Shown here: positions 35,105-44,468 of the stretch, piece after piece
Layout of the letters: the number at the start of each line of letters is the position of its first letter
Numbering within the stretch: position 1 is the stretch's first letter
DNA from: DASRCB01 sp035653295
Lineage (GTDB): Bacteria; Acidobacteriota; Terriglobia; Bryobacterales; Bryobacteraceae
Reading direction: 5' to 3'
Assembly: GCA_035653295.1 (NCBI GenBank)
Contig: DASRCB010000315.1
Location: 9,687-73,686 of the forward strand
DNA: 64,000 nucleotides
Made by a program: the position numbers and the translations under genes
Notes under the pieces: generated by a model
Seen by the model: only the letters and a program-made list of their open reading frames with translations
The model's database searches: none
What the model was told of the DNA's origin: nothing

Positions 35105-36040
35105 CTACCCTTCGACCATCTCTTTCACTTCTTCGGGTGTATCGCCGAGCCACTCCAGGTGCTCCGCCGTGGAATCGTGCACCGTGCTGGTCTTGAAGGG
35201 CTCGTACTTCCCGGAAGCCGCGTGCGGCGCGGCGCGGTTCAGAATGTCGCGCAGGCGGTCCTCGCTCAGCGGCTGGAAGGAATCGGCGGCCTCGAGAGCC
35301 TGCTCCAGCCGCTCCATGCTGTCGATGCCCGTAATCACCACCGAGGTCGGCAGATTCAGCGCGTAATGCAGGCACTCGACCGCGGTCACTGCCTTCGCCT
35401 TCAGAATCACGCCATCGCCCATGCTCTTCATTCCCAGCACGCCGATATTCTGCTTCACTAGTTCCGGAACGACGAGCGCTCCGAAGCTGCGGTAATGCGC
35501 GTCCATCACGTTCAGCGGCATCTGGACCGTATCGAAGGTGAACCCGTTCCGCGCCGCTACCTCGAGCATGTTCAGGTGCACGTGCGGGTCCTTGTGGCCG
35601 GTGAAGCCGATGTACCGAATCTTGCCGGCCTGCCTGGCGTCCTCCATCGCGCGCTGGGCGCCGTCGCGCGCGAAGATTCGATCCGCATCCTCGAAGCGAA
35701 TGACCTCATGGTGCTGCATCAGATCGATGCAATCCACGTGCAGCCTTTTCAGCGATTCGTCGATCTGATCGGCGGCGGTCTTTCGATTGCGGCCGTCGAT
35801 TTTGCTCATCAGGAAAACCTTCGCGCGATAGCCGTCTTTCAGCGCTTTGGCATAGCGGCGATCGCTCTCGCCATCGTTGTAGTCCCACGAATCGTCAATA
35901 AAAGTGATGCCGCGGTCGATGGCCGCGCGCACGATCTCGACCGCCTCTTTCGCGCTCAGCTCCGGCTTCCCGATGTGAAATCCGCCCAGACCGATAGCCG
36001 ACACGCGCTCGCCCGTTCGCCCCAGAGTGCGATAAATCAT
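35105..36040 (-). CDS. Aldo/keto reductase
   Basis: A 311-residue aldo/keto reductase, distinct from the one at 26730. Visible features are the start MIYRTLGRTGERVSAIGLGG, the catalytic Asp and Tyr region FIDDSWDYNDGESDRR, Lys in VFLMSKIDGR and HH in LMQHHEVIRF. The C-terminal cofactor segment is VVITGIDSMERLEQAL. Substrate is unknown. It converges on the transglutaminase gene and lies 45 bases downstream of the DUF4139 gene on the same strand. Confidence 0.9.
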   Translation of the reverse strand: MIYRTLGRTGERVSAIGLGGFHIGKPELSAKEAVEIVRAAIDRGITFIDDSWDYNDGESDRRYAKALKDGYRAKVFLMSKIDGRNRKTAADQIDESLKRLHVDCIDLMQHHEVIRFEDADRIFARDGAQRAMEDARQAGKIRYIGFTGHKDPHVHLNMLEVAARNGFTFDTVQMPLNVMDAHYRSFGALVVPELVKQNIGVLGMKSMGDGVILKAKAVTAVECLHYALNLPTSVVITGIDSMERLEQALEAADSFQPLSEDRLRDILNRAAPHAASGKYEPFKTSTVHDSTAEHLEWLGDTPEEVKEMVEG

Positions 36041-36084
36041 ACGGGATTGGACTCAGCCGGCCAGCGCTCGTTTCGTGAACCGCG

Positions 36085-38247
36085 TTACAGCGTCACGTCG
36101 AAAGAGAGCGACTGAATGATGTGGTCCAGTTCCGCCTGCGCCGCCGCCTGCTTCGCCTCGATCTGCTCCGACTCCGTTTCGAGGACCGCAAGACGCGTTT
36201 CCTCCTCATTGAGCTGCTGGGTGTAGCGCTGCAAAAGGGCCTTCTCTTCCGCACTCCCGTGCAGCGCCTTCATGTTTTCACGCACGCGCTGCTGGTCGTC
36301 GTAGATCTTCTGCGCGGCATTCTCGCGCGTGCTCTTCTGAGCATCGAGCTCTTCGATGACCGCCTTCTGCGCCAGCACACGGCGGAGCGCCGCCTCCACC
36401 GATTTGTCAATGGAGCGCGCCTCGACAAACTGCGCCACCTGGGCGTCTGTGATGTTGGAAACCATGACGGTCGATTCCAGCGGCCGGGCCTCTTCTATCT
36501 CCAGCGCCGCGGTTTGCTTTGGCGCAACTTCGAGCCGGAAGCGCATCCAGTCTGCGGTGGTTTCGGCCGGCTGCACGACGCTGCGCAGCTTATAGCCGGT
36601 GCGGACCGGGTGCTCGACGACCACGGTTCGCGGCGACGTGTCCTCATTTCGGAACGTGTAGGTCTTCTTCTCGCGAACTTCGCTCTGCTGGGTCAGCACG
36701 CCCTTGTCGATGCGGACGCGGACGACCCGCTGGGGCTCAGTGCGCTGGGCTGAATCGGCCGTAAGGCCGAGGTCGATCGCATAGGTGAGCAGGCGGCGCT
36801 CGCCGGGGCGAATGGGATCGAAGATACCCTCGCCGGCGAACGTTTCTTCGTCGAGTACGCTGAAGCTGCCGCCGTCGAGCGTGAGGCCGCTGGAATTCGT
36901 GAGCCACAGCGCGCGCTGCGGTTTGGGAATGCCGGACTGGTCGTTCCACAGCGACACCTTCTCAGCGGTGACCGGCGCCTGCACGATCGGCACGAGCGCG
37001 GACTGATTCTGCCGGATACTGATGGGGGTCCTGAGCTTGTACTCGAACAGATCGCCCATGGCCTGGGCCAGCGCCGCGGCCTGGGCGCGCGCACGGGCTT
37101 CGTCTACAGTGAACACGCCGCCGCCAATGCCGGCTGCCGCGCCGTAGCCGACCGACGTTTTTCGCTTGCCGCCCAGTTGCGCGCCGCTACCGAGGCCCGT
37201 GCCATTGCCATTGCTGCCGATCGCGTAGTTCCCGACGAGGCCAGGCGTCATGGACAGCTTTGGCTGTGCACTTGAAACCGTAACCGTCTCAGCGGTTGCT
37301 CCGACGTTTAAAGTCACATCCTGCCGCCGCTGTGGACTCTCCACCGTGGTCGTATTGAACCCGGCCGCGGCAACCTGCAGCTGCGCCGCGCCCGGCGGAA
37401 GCGACTCGATTGCGTACTGTCCGCTCGCATTGGCCACGGCCTGGCCGATCACCATCCCGGTCGGGTCCAGCACCTTGACTGCTGCCCCCGGAATCGGCGC
37501 GCCGGTGGGATCGGTAATCGTCCCGCTGAGCGCCGCGTTACCCGAAATCAGCGTCGCCTCGTGTGTCTGCGGAGCGAAGTTGAACGCTTCGGCCAGAGGC
37601 ACTTCCGGACGCCGTGTGTAATATGGCTGCGACAGATTCTGGATGAACGACTGCGGCGCGCCGGCGACCAGCGACAGGTCCACATTATTCCAGTCCTCGC
37701 CGACAGTGTTGTCCACGATGGCCCATCCCTGGAGCAGCGGCTGCTTCGCACGCTTCGGGTCGAGTACGATCCGCCACGTGCTTTTCCAGACCGGCACTTC
37801 GCTGATGTAACTGACAAACACCGAGCGCTCGCCCGAGCCGTCGGTGGATATCGCCAGCCGCCGCGTATCCGGCTGCCGCCCGGCGGAAACCAGATCGAGA
37901 TAGCGCTCCACCTTGTCCGTGAGGCCACGCTCCAGCAGCCGCACCGAGAACGACGGCAGAATCTCGGTGGTTCGGACTTCGCCCGAATCCGTGAGCACGG
38001 AAACATAGTCGACCTCCTGGGTCACCCCGACGGAAATGCGCGTCTTAGGCTCCACGTTCAGCAGGCGGCCGGTAAGGAGCGTCGTTCCGCTGCGGATCTC
38101 CAGCCGCGCTCCGCGCAGCGCCCCAAGCAGATCCGTGAGCGAGGTCTTCTCGCTCACCGGAAGCCTCAGGTCACCGAGCTGTTTTTCCAGCGGCGCCTGT
38201 GAACCGTACGACACGCCTGTGATTCGCCCGCCATCGAGATCGAGCAC
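36085..38247 (-). CDS. DUF4139-domain protein with an inserted carboxypeptidase-regulatory-like domain, main fragment
   Basis: This 720-residue frame is the body of an exported DUF4139 protein. It includes SDGSGERSVFVSYISEVPVW-type segments and the DUF4139 core near the C-terminus (YTFRNEDTSPRTVVVEHPVR). In the middle, GTITDPTGAPIPGAAVKVLD to VNVGATAETVTVSS-like sequence forms a carboxypeptidase-regulatory-like beta domain, unusual inside DUF4139. A coiled coil (about 630-710) ends the protein. The frame begins at an internal methionine; the true N-terminus with its signal peptide is in another frame at 38431-38250. Read together they form one gene broken by a one-base frame difference. Confidence 0.7.
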   Translation of the reverse strand: MLDLDGGRITGVSYGSQAPLEKQLGDLRLPVSEKTSLTDLLGALRGARLEIRSGTTLLTGRLLNVEPKTRISVGVTQEVDYVSVLTDSGEVRTTEILPSFSVRLLERGLTDKVERYLDLVSAGRQPDTRRLAISTDGSGERSVFVSYISEVPVWKSTWRIVLDPKRAKQPLLQGWAIVDNTVGEDWNNVDLSLVAGAPQSFIQNLSQPYYTRRPEVPLAEAFNFAPQTHEATLISGNAALSGTITDPTGAPIPGAAVKVLDPTGMVIGQAVANASGQYAIESLPPGAAQLQVAAAGFNTTTVESPQRRQDVTLNVGATAETVTVSSAQPKLSMTPGLVGNYAIGSNGNGTGLGSGAQLGGKRKTSVGYGAAAGIGGGVFTVDEARARAQAAALAQAMGDLFEYKLRTPISIRQNQSALVPIVQAPVTAEKVSLWNDQSGIPKPQRALWLTNSSGLTLDGGSFSVLDEETFAGEGIFDPIRPGERRLLTYAIDLGLTADSAQRTEPQRVVRVRIDKGVLTQQSEVREKKTYTFRNEDTSPRTVVVEHPVRTGYKLRSVVQPAETTADWMRFRLEVAPKQTAALEIEEARPLESTVMVSNITDAQVAQFVEARSIDKSVEAALRRVLAQKAVIEELDAQKSTRENAAQKIYDDQQRVRENMKALHGSAEEKALLQRYTQQLNEEETRLAVLETESEQIEAKQAAAQAELDHIIQSLSFDVTL

Positions 38248-38431
38248 GGTGAGCTTTCAGCACGTCATTGAGCTGGCCGGAGGTGAACGAGATATTCACT
38301 TCCTGGCGGTCGTGAACCCGCCCGACATGTTCGAAGTAGCCAACGCCGTTCTTGTATAAAACAACGCGCTTAACCGGCAGTACCTGCGCGGCGGCAGGCA
38401 GCAGGAACAGGAGGAGCAACGTGGTCCGCAT
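38171..38431 (-). pseudogene. N-terminal fragment of the frameshifted DUF4139 gene
   Basis: This frame supplies the missing start of the gene: signal peptide MRTTLLLLFLLPAAAQ, then LPVKRVVLYKNGVGYFEHVG and FTSGQLNDVLK. After NDVLK (near 38256) it departs from the family pattern, which would continue as SLTVLDLDGG. That continuation, TVLDLDGG, is found in the adjacent frame, so one extra or two missing bases lie in the run CTGAAAGCTC. The cause may be a real mutation, an assembly error or, less likely, programmed frameshifting. Beyond 38256 the remaining codons are probably meaningless. Confidence 0.75.
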
Positions 38432-38511
38432 GGAGGAATAGAAGGCAATCTGTCGTCCAGGGTTCCTGGAACCGGTACCGGTCCGTCCCCGTATGATTCT
38501 TTTAAAACGCT

Positions 38512-40953
38512 ATGTTTCAGGACCTGAAGTTCGGACTTAAACTGCTCATCAAAGAAAAAGCGTTTACCGCCGCGGCGCTGCTGACGCTGGCGCTGTGCAT
38601 CGGCGCGAACACGGCCATTTTCACGGTGTTGGACGCGGTGGTCCTGCGCGGCCTGCCGTTTCCCGAGCCGGACCGCCTGATCACGATGTACAACATTTAC
38701 CCCGGGGTGGGCGTGACCGACTACGGGTCGAACGGCGTGCCCGATTACCTGGATCGCCGCAAGCTGACCAACGTCTTCTCGGAGGTCGCGCTGATCGGGA
38801 ATGATGGCTACGATGTCGGGGCGGCAGGCGCGCCGCAGCGCATCAACGGTCAGTACGTGACGCCTTCGTTCTTTCGTACGCTGCGCGTGCAGCCGGTGAA
38901 GGGACGCGTGTTCACCGAAGACGAGGCCGTTCAGGGCCGGGACAAGGAAGCGATCCTCAGCGAGGGGCTGTGGAAGGAACTGTACGCCTCCGATCCGAAT
39001 GTGCTGGGGAAAGATATTCGCCTGAGCGGCGTGCCGTATCGCATTGTGGGCATCGTTCCGGACCTGATCGGCGCCCTGCGCGGGGCCGATCCGCCGCGGC
39101 TGTGGATCCCCTTCGCGTTCACCCCGCAGCAGACCTCCGATGACGCGCGGCACAACAACAGCTGGGACATGATCGCGCGCCTTCAGCCCGGCGTTACCGT
39201 GGCCCAGGCGCAGCAGCGCATCGACGCGCTGAATCGCGCGAATCTGGACCGCTTCCCGCAGTTCAAACAGCTGCTCATCAATGCCCGCTTCGCCACACGC
39301 GTGGTGGGCATGCGGGACGAGATGGTGAAGCAAATCAAGCCGACTCTGTATCTGCTGCAAGCCGCCGTATTCGTCGTCCTGCTGATCGGCTGCGTGAATC
39401 TGGCCAACCTGATGCTGGTGCGCTCGAATATTCGAATCAAAGAGCTGGCTATCCGGTTCAGCCTCGGCGCGGGCCGATGGCGGATTGCACGGCAGCTCAT
39501 GACCGAAAGTGTGGTGCTCGCGCTGGCCGGCGGCGCGCTCGGGGTCGCCGTCGCATTCGGCGGAATTCAGCTTCTGGCCACTCTGGGGGCAAAGGACCTG
39601 CCGCGCGGCGGCGCGATCGCCATCGATGGCCGGATTCTGGGCTTCACCGCGGTGACCGCGGTGCTTACGGGAATCGTGTTCGGCAGCGTGCCGCTGGTTC
39701 ACGTGCTGCGGCGCGATCTGAACGAGGTGTTCCGGACCAGCGAGCGAGGAGGCACGGCGGGCCGGCATGCGCTGTGGGTGCGCTCGGCGCTGGTAGTCTG
39801 CCAGGTATCGCTGGCCTTCGTGCTGCTGATCGGCGCCGGCCTGCTGACGCTCAGTTTCGCCCGCCTGCTGAAGGTCAACCCCGGCTTCCGTCCGGAGAAC
39901 GTGATGACCGCCGAGATCGCGCTCCCGGAAACGCGGTACAAGGATGACGCGCACAAGTCGGCGTTCATCACCAGCGTCATGGAGCGGCTGCGGGCGCTGC
40001 CCGGCGTGCGTGCCGCGGGCGAGGGCACGTTCCTGCCGTTCAGCAATCACGGCAACGCGAGCGTGATCTCGATTGTCGGTTACACCATGGCGCCGGGCGA
40101 GAACCCGCCCGTTCCCGCCTGGAACCGGATTGACAAAGGCTACCTGAACGCCATGGGCATTCCGCTGCTGCAGGGCCGCAACTTTACCGCCGCGGACACG
40201 GCGCAGTCGCAGCGCGTGGTGTTGATTGATGATTATCTGGCGCGCCGATACTGGCCTCATGGGGACGCCATCGGCCATCAAATCAAAAAGGGCCTGGACA
40301 ACAATGACAAGCCGTTCACGATTGTAGGCGTGGTTGGCAGCGTGAAAACGCTGGATCTGGGCAGCAGCAAGGCCGTGGGCCAGGTTTATTTCGATTACCA
40401 GCAGGATGTGCCCGGCGGTATCCAGGTGGTGGTCAGGACGGATGGCGACGACCCGCAGCTGACCTCGGCCATCCGCCGCGCCGTGCAGGAGACAGACCCC
40501 GAGCTGCCCATCTTCGAAGTGAAGAGCATGCCGCAGCGCATCTCGGCGTCGCTGCTGAATCAACGCGCGGCCATGGTGCTGTGCATGGTTTTCGGCGCGC
40601 TGGCGCTGCTGCTGTCCGCGGTGGGAATTTACGGCGTTCTGGCCTATACGGTCACGCAGCGCACGCGGGAATTCGGCATCCGCACCGCGCTCGGCGCCGG
40701 GCAGCGCGATATCGTGGGCATGGTTGTGGGCAACGGGCTCCGGCTGGCGGGCATCGGCCTGCTGATCGGCGCCGCGGCGGCATTCGCGCTGACGCGCCTG
40801 ATGACCGCCATGCTTTACGATGTCAGGCCCGCCGATCCGGGCGTCTTTCTCGGCGTGGCCGCCCTGCTCGGCGCGGTTGCGGTGTTCGCTTCCCTCATTC
40901 CGTCAATCCGGGCATTGCGGATTCGGCCCGCGGTCGCGTTGCGGTACGAATAA
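38512..40953 (+). CDS. Duplicated orphan MacB-like ABC permease (ADOP type)
   Basis: The 813-residue membrane protein contains two FtsX-type permease units, each with a MacB-like periplasmic domain: a helix near the start (AAALLTLALCIGANTAIFTV), a group at about 285-420, a second leading helix (VCQVSLAFVLLIGAGLLTL) and a last group at about 690-800 ending ALRIRPAVALRYE. This is the layout of the acidobacterial duplicated orphan permeases, which occur in many copies without a linked ATPase. None is encoded nearby. Efflux or lipoprotein handling is possible but unproven. A TATGAT (38492-38497) lies 14 bases before the ATG. Confidence 0.88.
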   Translation: MFQDLKFGLKLLIKEKAFTAAALLTLALCIGANTAIFTVLDAVVLRGLPFPEPDRLITMYNIYPGVGVTDYGSNGVPDYLDRRKLTNVFSEVALIGNDGYDVGAAGAPQRINGQYVTPSFFRTLRVQPVKGRVFTEDEAVQGRDKEAILSEGLWKELYASDPNVLGKDIRLSGVPYRIVGIVPDLIGALRGADPPRLWIPFAFTPQQTSDDARHNNSWDMIARLQPGVTVAQAQQRIDALNRANLDRFPQFKQLLINARFATRVVGMRDEMVKQIKPTLYLLQAAVFVVLLIGCVNLANLMLVRSNIRIKELAIRFSLGAGRWRIARQLMTESVVLALAGGALGVAVAFGGIQLLATLGAKDLPRGGAIAIDGRILGFTAVTAVLTGIVFGSVPLVHVLRRDLNEVFRTSERGGTAGRHALWVRSALVVCQVSLAFVLLIGAGLLTLSFARLLKVNPGFRPENVMTAEIALPETRYKDDAHKSAFITSVMERLRALPGVRAAGEGTFLPFSNHGNASVISIVGYTMAPGENPPVPAWNRIDKGYLNAMGIPLLQGRNFTAADTAQSQRVVLIDDYLARRYWPHGDAIGHQIKKGLDNNDKPFTIVGVVGSVKTLDLGSSKAVGQVYFDYQQDVPGGIQVVVRTDGDDPQLTSAIRRAVQETDPELPIFEVKSMPQRISASLLNQRAAMVLCMVFGALALLLSAVGIYGVLAYTVTQRTREFGIRTALGAGQRDIVGMVVGNGLRLAGIGLLIGAAAAFALTRLMTAMLYDVRPADPGVFLGVAALLGAVAVFASLIPSIRALRIRPAVALRYE

Positions 40954-41064
40954 CCCTGGCGGCGGATAAGCATCACGACTTCGTTGCTCCTCAAGCGGCT
41001 GAAGCCGTGTTCGTTGCATCGGCCGGTGATATGATGCGGGCAAATTCGGTTGGAGGCATTCCCC

Positions 41065-43362
41065 ATGTTCTCCCGCAGAGCCGTCCCGCAGGCAGTCATT
41101 CTCCTGCTGTTTTCCGGGGCCATTGCGTTGCACGCGGCGCATCTCACCGATTCCCAGGCCCGCAGTCAGGCCGAGGCTCTGTTAAAACAGATGACCCTCG
41201 AAGAGAAGATCGGCCAGCTAACCCAGATCTCCGGCATCCTGATGCCCGGCCTCGTGAACGAGAAGCCGGATGATGCGATTGTCGGCGGCCACGCCGGGTC
41301 GGTGCTGTGGCTCACCAACGTGCAGGAGATCAATCGCCTCCAGCACCTCGCCGTCGAGAAATCGCGCCTGCACATTCCCATCCTGTTCGGCTTCGATGTG
41401 ATCCACGGCTATCGCACTGTGTTCCCCGTGCCGCTCGCCATGGCCTCATCCTGGAATCCTACCCTCGAAGAACAAGCTCAGCGGATGGCCGCGCAGGACG
41501 CGCGCGCGGCCGGAATCCAGTGGACCTTCACGCCCATGGTCGACATCGCTCGCGATGCGCGCTGGGGCCGTATCGTCGAAGGCGCGGGCGAGGATCCATA
41601 TCTTGGCGCCGCCATGGCGCGCGCGCAGGTTCGAGGCTTTCAGGGCGACGGCATCGGTCCTGACAGCGTGCTCGCCTGCGTGAAGCATTTCGCCGGATAC
41701 GGCGCCGCCGAGGGCGGCCGCGACTACGATTCCTCCTATATACCCGAAGAGCTCCTGCGCAACGTTTACCTCGTCCCGTTCCATGCCGCGGCTGACGCGG
41801 GCGCCGGCAGTTTCATGAGCGCGTATATGGATCTCAACGATGTCCCCGCCAGCGGTAATCGCTGGCTGCTCACCGACGTCCTGCGGCGCGAATGGGGATT
41901 CCGGGGCTTCGTTGTTTCCGACGCCCTCGCCGTGGGCAACCTCGAGACGCATGGTTACGCACGCGATCCCGAAGACGCGGCTTACAAGGCAATCGTGGCC
42001 GGCCTCAATATGGATATGGCCAGCCGCACCTACCCGCGCTGGCTTCCGAAGGTGGTCTCGGCGGGTAAGGTGAGCGCAGCGCAGATCGACGCGGCGGTTC
42101 TTCCGATTCTCGAGATGAAATATCGGCTCGGCCTCTTCGAACGCCCTTATGTTGACGAGTCGAAGGTCGAAGGCGTGCTCAACCGTCCTGAAGCGCTCAC
42201 GCTCGAGCGCGCCATCGCGGCTCAGTCCATGGTGCTGCTACGGAACGAGCACCAGACCCTGCCGCTGCGGAACGATCTGAAGAAGGTCGCCGTCATCGGC
42301 CCGCTCGCCGATTCGACAAGAGATATCGAGGGCGGCTGGACCGTCGAAGGCCTTTTCGGAGGAGGCGGCAAGAGCCATCCCGTCACCGTGCTGGCGGGCA
42401 TCAAAGCCAGGCTCGGCCCGAATGCACAGATTACATACGTCGCGGGTCCGGCGCCGGCGCGCGAGTTCCCCTCCATGTTCGACGCACTGACCGGCGCCAC
42501 GCCTGAGCCTCCGCCGACGGCGGACCAGACTGCCGATTGGCTGGCAAAGACCAAAGCCGCGGCCGCGAATGCGGACGTCGTCATCACAGTGGTGGGCGAA
42601 CTGGCCAGCATGAGCAGTGAAGGCGCTTCCCGCGCGTCGCTCGATCTGCCCGGCATTCAGGAGCAGATGCTCGAAGCGGCTGTGTCCGCCGGCAAGCCCG
42701 TCGTGCTGGTGCTCGAGAATGGCCGCCCGCTGGACATCCGTTGGGCGGCTGCGCACGTTCCCGCGATTCTCGAGAGCTGGTATCCCGGAACGGAGGGCGG
42801 TAACGCCGTCGCCGACGTGCTCTTCGGAGACGTGAATCCCGGAGGCAAGCTGCCGGTCAGCTGGCCCCGCGCCGCCGGCCAGGAACCGCTCTATTACAAC
42901 CACAACCTGACGCACGATCCGGAAAGCAGCCCTCGCTTCACTTCGCGCTACTGGGACCTGTCCAGCAAGCCGTTGTACCCGTTCGGCTACGGCCTGAGCT
43001 ACACCACCTTCCGTTTCGACAATCTGCATCTGAGCCGCGACACGATGAAAGCGGGCGAAAGCACGGAAGTGTCGGTCGATGTAAGCAACACGGGCAAGGT
43101 CGCCGGCGATGCCGTGGCCCAGATCTACATTCACCAGCAGTCCGGTTCCGCATCGCGCCCGGTGCGCCAGCTGGAAGGTTTCCGGCGCGTCACTTTGAAG
43201 CCGGGCGAAACGCAAACGCTGCGATTCCCGCTGGGCAGGGAAGAGCTGAGCTTCTGGAGTCCACAGACCAAAGTGTGGGCCGTCGAGCCTGCGAAGTTCG
43301 ACATCTGGGCCGGCGAGGACTCCACCGCCGCCCTTCACACGGAGTTAGTCGTCACCGAATGA
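41065..43362 (+). CDS. Exported glycoside hydrolase family 3 beta-glucosidase
   Basis: A 765-residue periplasmic BglX-like enzyme that removes terminal beta-linked sugars. The signal peptide is AVILLLFSGAIALHAA. The catalytic TIM barrel has GFDVIHGYRTVFPVPLAMAS and the nucleophile Asp286 in FVVSDALAV. The alpha/beta domain has GTEGGNAVADVLFGDVNPGG, and a C-terminal fibronectin-III-like domain ends the protein. The ATG at 41065 has GGAGG ten bases upstream; an earlier TTG is less likely. The stop overlaps the next gene's start by ATGA, so it forms a pair with the GH43-like enzyme. Confidence 0.95.
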   Translation: MFSRRAVPQAVILLLFSGAIALHAAHLTDSQARSQAEALLKQMTLEEKIGQLTQISGILMPGLVNEKPDDAIVGGHAGSVLWLTNVQEINRLQHLAVEKSRLHIPILFGFDVIHGYRTVFPVPLAMASSWNPTLEEQAQRMAAQDARAAGIQWTFTPMVDIARDARWGRIVEGAGEDPYLGAAMARAQVRGFQGDGIGPDSVLACVKHFAGYGAAEGGRDYDSSYIPEELLRNVYLVPFHAAADAGAGSFMSAYMDLNDVPASGNRWLLTDVLRREWGFRGFVVSDALAVGNLETHGYARDPEDAAYKAIVAGLNMDMASRTYPRWLPKVVSAGKVSAAQIDAAVLPILEMKYRLGLFERPYVDESKVEGVLNRPEALTLERAIAAQSMVLLRNEHQTLPLRNDLKKVAVIGPLADSTRDIEGGWTVEGLFGGGGKSHPVTVLAGIKARLGPNAQITYVAGPAPAREFPSMFDALTGATPEPPPTADQTADWLAKTKAAAANADVVITVVGELASMSSEGASRASLDLPGIQEQMLEAAVSAGKPVVLVLENGRPLDIRWAAAHVPAILESWYPGTEGGNAVADVLFGDVNPGGKLPVSWPRAAGQEPLYYNHNLTHDPESSPRFTSRYWDLSSKPLYPFGYGLSYTTFRFDNLHLSRDTMKAGESTEVSVDVSNTGKVAGDAVAQIYIHQQSGSASRPVRQLEGFRRVTLKPGETQTLRFPLGREELSFWSPQTKVWAVEPAKFDIWAGEDSTAALHTELVVTE

Positions 43363-44351
43363 ACCGCCCAGTTCTGACCGGCGCTGTCCTTATCGCAGCG
43401 GTTTTTGCAGCGTCCACGCCGCAGACCATAAAACCAGGCGATGTCTGGCCCGATGATCGGGGCCGGCATATCCAGGCGCATGGCGGTGGAATCATCCGGC
43501 TCGGAGATACGTGGTACTGGTTTGGCGAGGACCGCGGCCAGGAGCTGGACCCCGGCAAGCGGTACGTGAGCTGCTACTCCTCGACAGACCTGGCGCACTG
43601 GACCTTCCGCAATCAGGTGCTGCGCCAGGCTGATCCCGAGAATCTCGGCCCCGGATTTGTCCTCGAGCGGCCGAAGGTCTTCTACAACGCGCGGACGAAC
43701 AAGTACGTGATGTACATGCATATCGACGACGCGCAATACAGGGTGGCGCGCGTCGGCATCGCGGTTTCCGATACCGTCGACGGCGATTATGTATACCAGC
43801 GCAGCTTCCGCCCGCTGGGGCGCGAGAGCCGCGACATCGGTCAGTTCACCGATGACGACGGGGCCGCGTATCTCATTTTCGAGGACCGGCCCGCCCACGG
43901 ATTCCACATCGCGAAACTCTCCGATGACTACCTCAGTGTTGAAAAGGATGTCGCGCTGATCGCCGCGCCGCTGGAAGGCGGCGCGCTGGTGCACTACGGC
44001 GGGCTCTATTACGTGGTCGGGTCGGCGCTCACCGGCTGGAAACCCAATCCAAACAAATACGCCACAGCGGCCAGCCTTGCCGGCCCGTGGTCCGCGTTCC
44101 GCGACATCGCGCCACCGCGCTCGAACACCTACGGCTCGCAATCCACCATGCTGTTGAAGGTGGCCGGCTCCAGGACAACCACGGTCATCTTCATGGCCGA
44201 TATCTGGAAGCCGCAATCGCAGTGGGATTCCCGCTATCTGTGGATGCCGGTCGAGATCGGGAACGGACGGCTGTGGGTTCCGGCGCCGGCGCCATGGATG
44301 CTGGATGTGGCAACGGGCGAAGCCGTAGTCGGCAATCGCTATACAGAGTAA
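43359..44351 (+). CDS. Exported glycoside hydrolase family 43-like enzyme
   Basis: A 330-residue exported protein with a five-bladed-propeller pattern of GH43 (galactan beta-galactosidase-like group). The signal peptide is LTGAVLIAAVFAA. Then come IQAHGGGIIRLGDTWYWFGE, VLERPKVFYNARTNKYVMYM and the region SRDIGQFTDDDGAAYLIFED that holds acidic residues. The start overlaps the GH3 stop (ATGA), and a longer upstream frame is not supported. Together the two enzymes would act on a plant- or microbe-derived beta-glycan; the exact substrate is open. Confidence 0.82.
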   Translation: MNRPVLTGAVLIAAVFAASTPQTIKPGDVWPDDRGRHIQAHGGGIIRLGDTWYWFGEDRGQELDPGKRYVSCYSSTDLAHWTFRNQVLRQADPENLGPGFVLERPKVFYNARTNKYVMYMHIDDAQYRVARVGIAVSDTVDGDYVYQRSFRPLGRESRDIGQFTDDDGAAYLIFEDRPAHGFHIAKLSDDYLSVEKDVALIAAPLEGGALVHYGGLYYVVGSALTGWKPNPNKYATAASLAGPWSAFRDIAPPRSNTYGSQSTMLLKVAGSRTTTVIFMADIWKPQSQWDSRYLWMPVEIGNGRLWVPAPAPWMLDVATGEAVVGNRYTE

Positions 44352-44468
44352 CGAGATCAGAGGCCCGCGACTGAAAGGCGGCTGAACATAACAAGGCAAC
44401 GTCGGGAACCTGCGCGCCGTCTCTTTAACATTGCGATTCCGCTGCGACATTTGCGACACTCGAAGTTC

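Noticed and set aside
38296..40563. A 755-codon minus-strand frame opposite the orphan permease
   Set aside because: His/Arg/Gln-rich with no motif, exactly opposite a well-supported permease gene; codon shadow.
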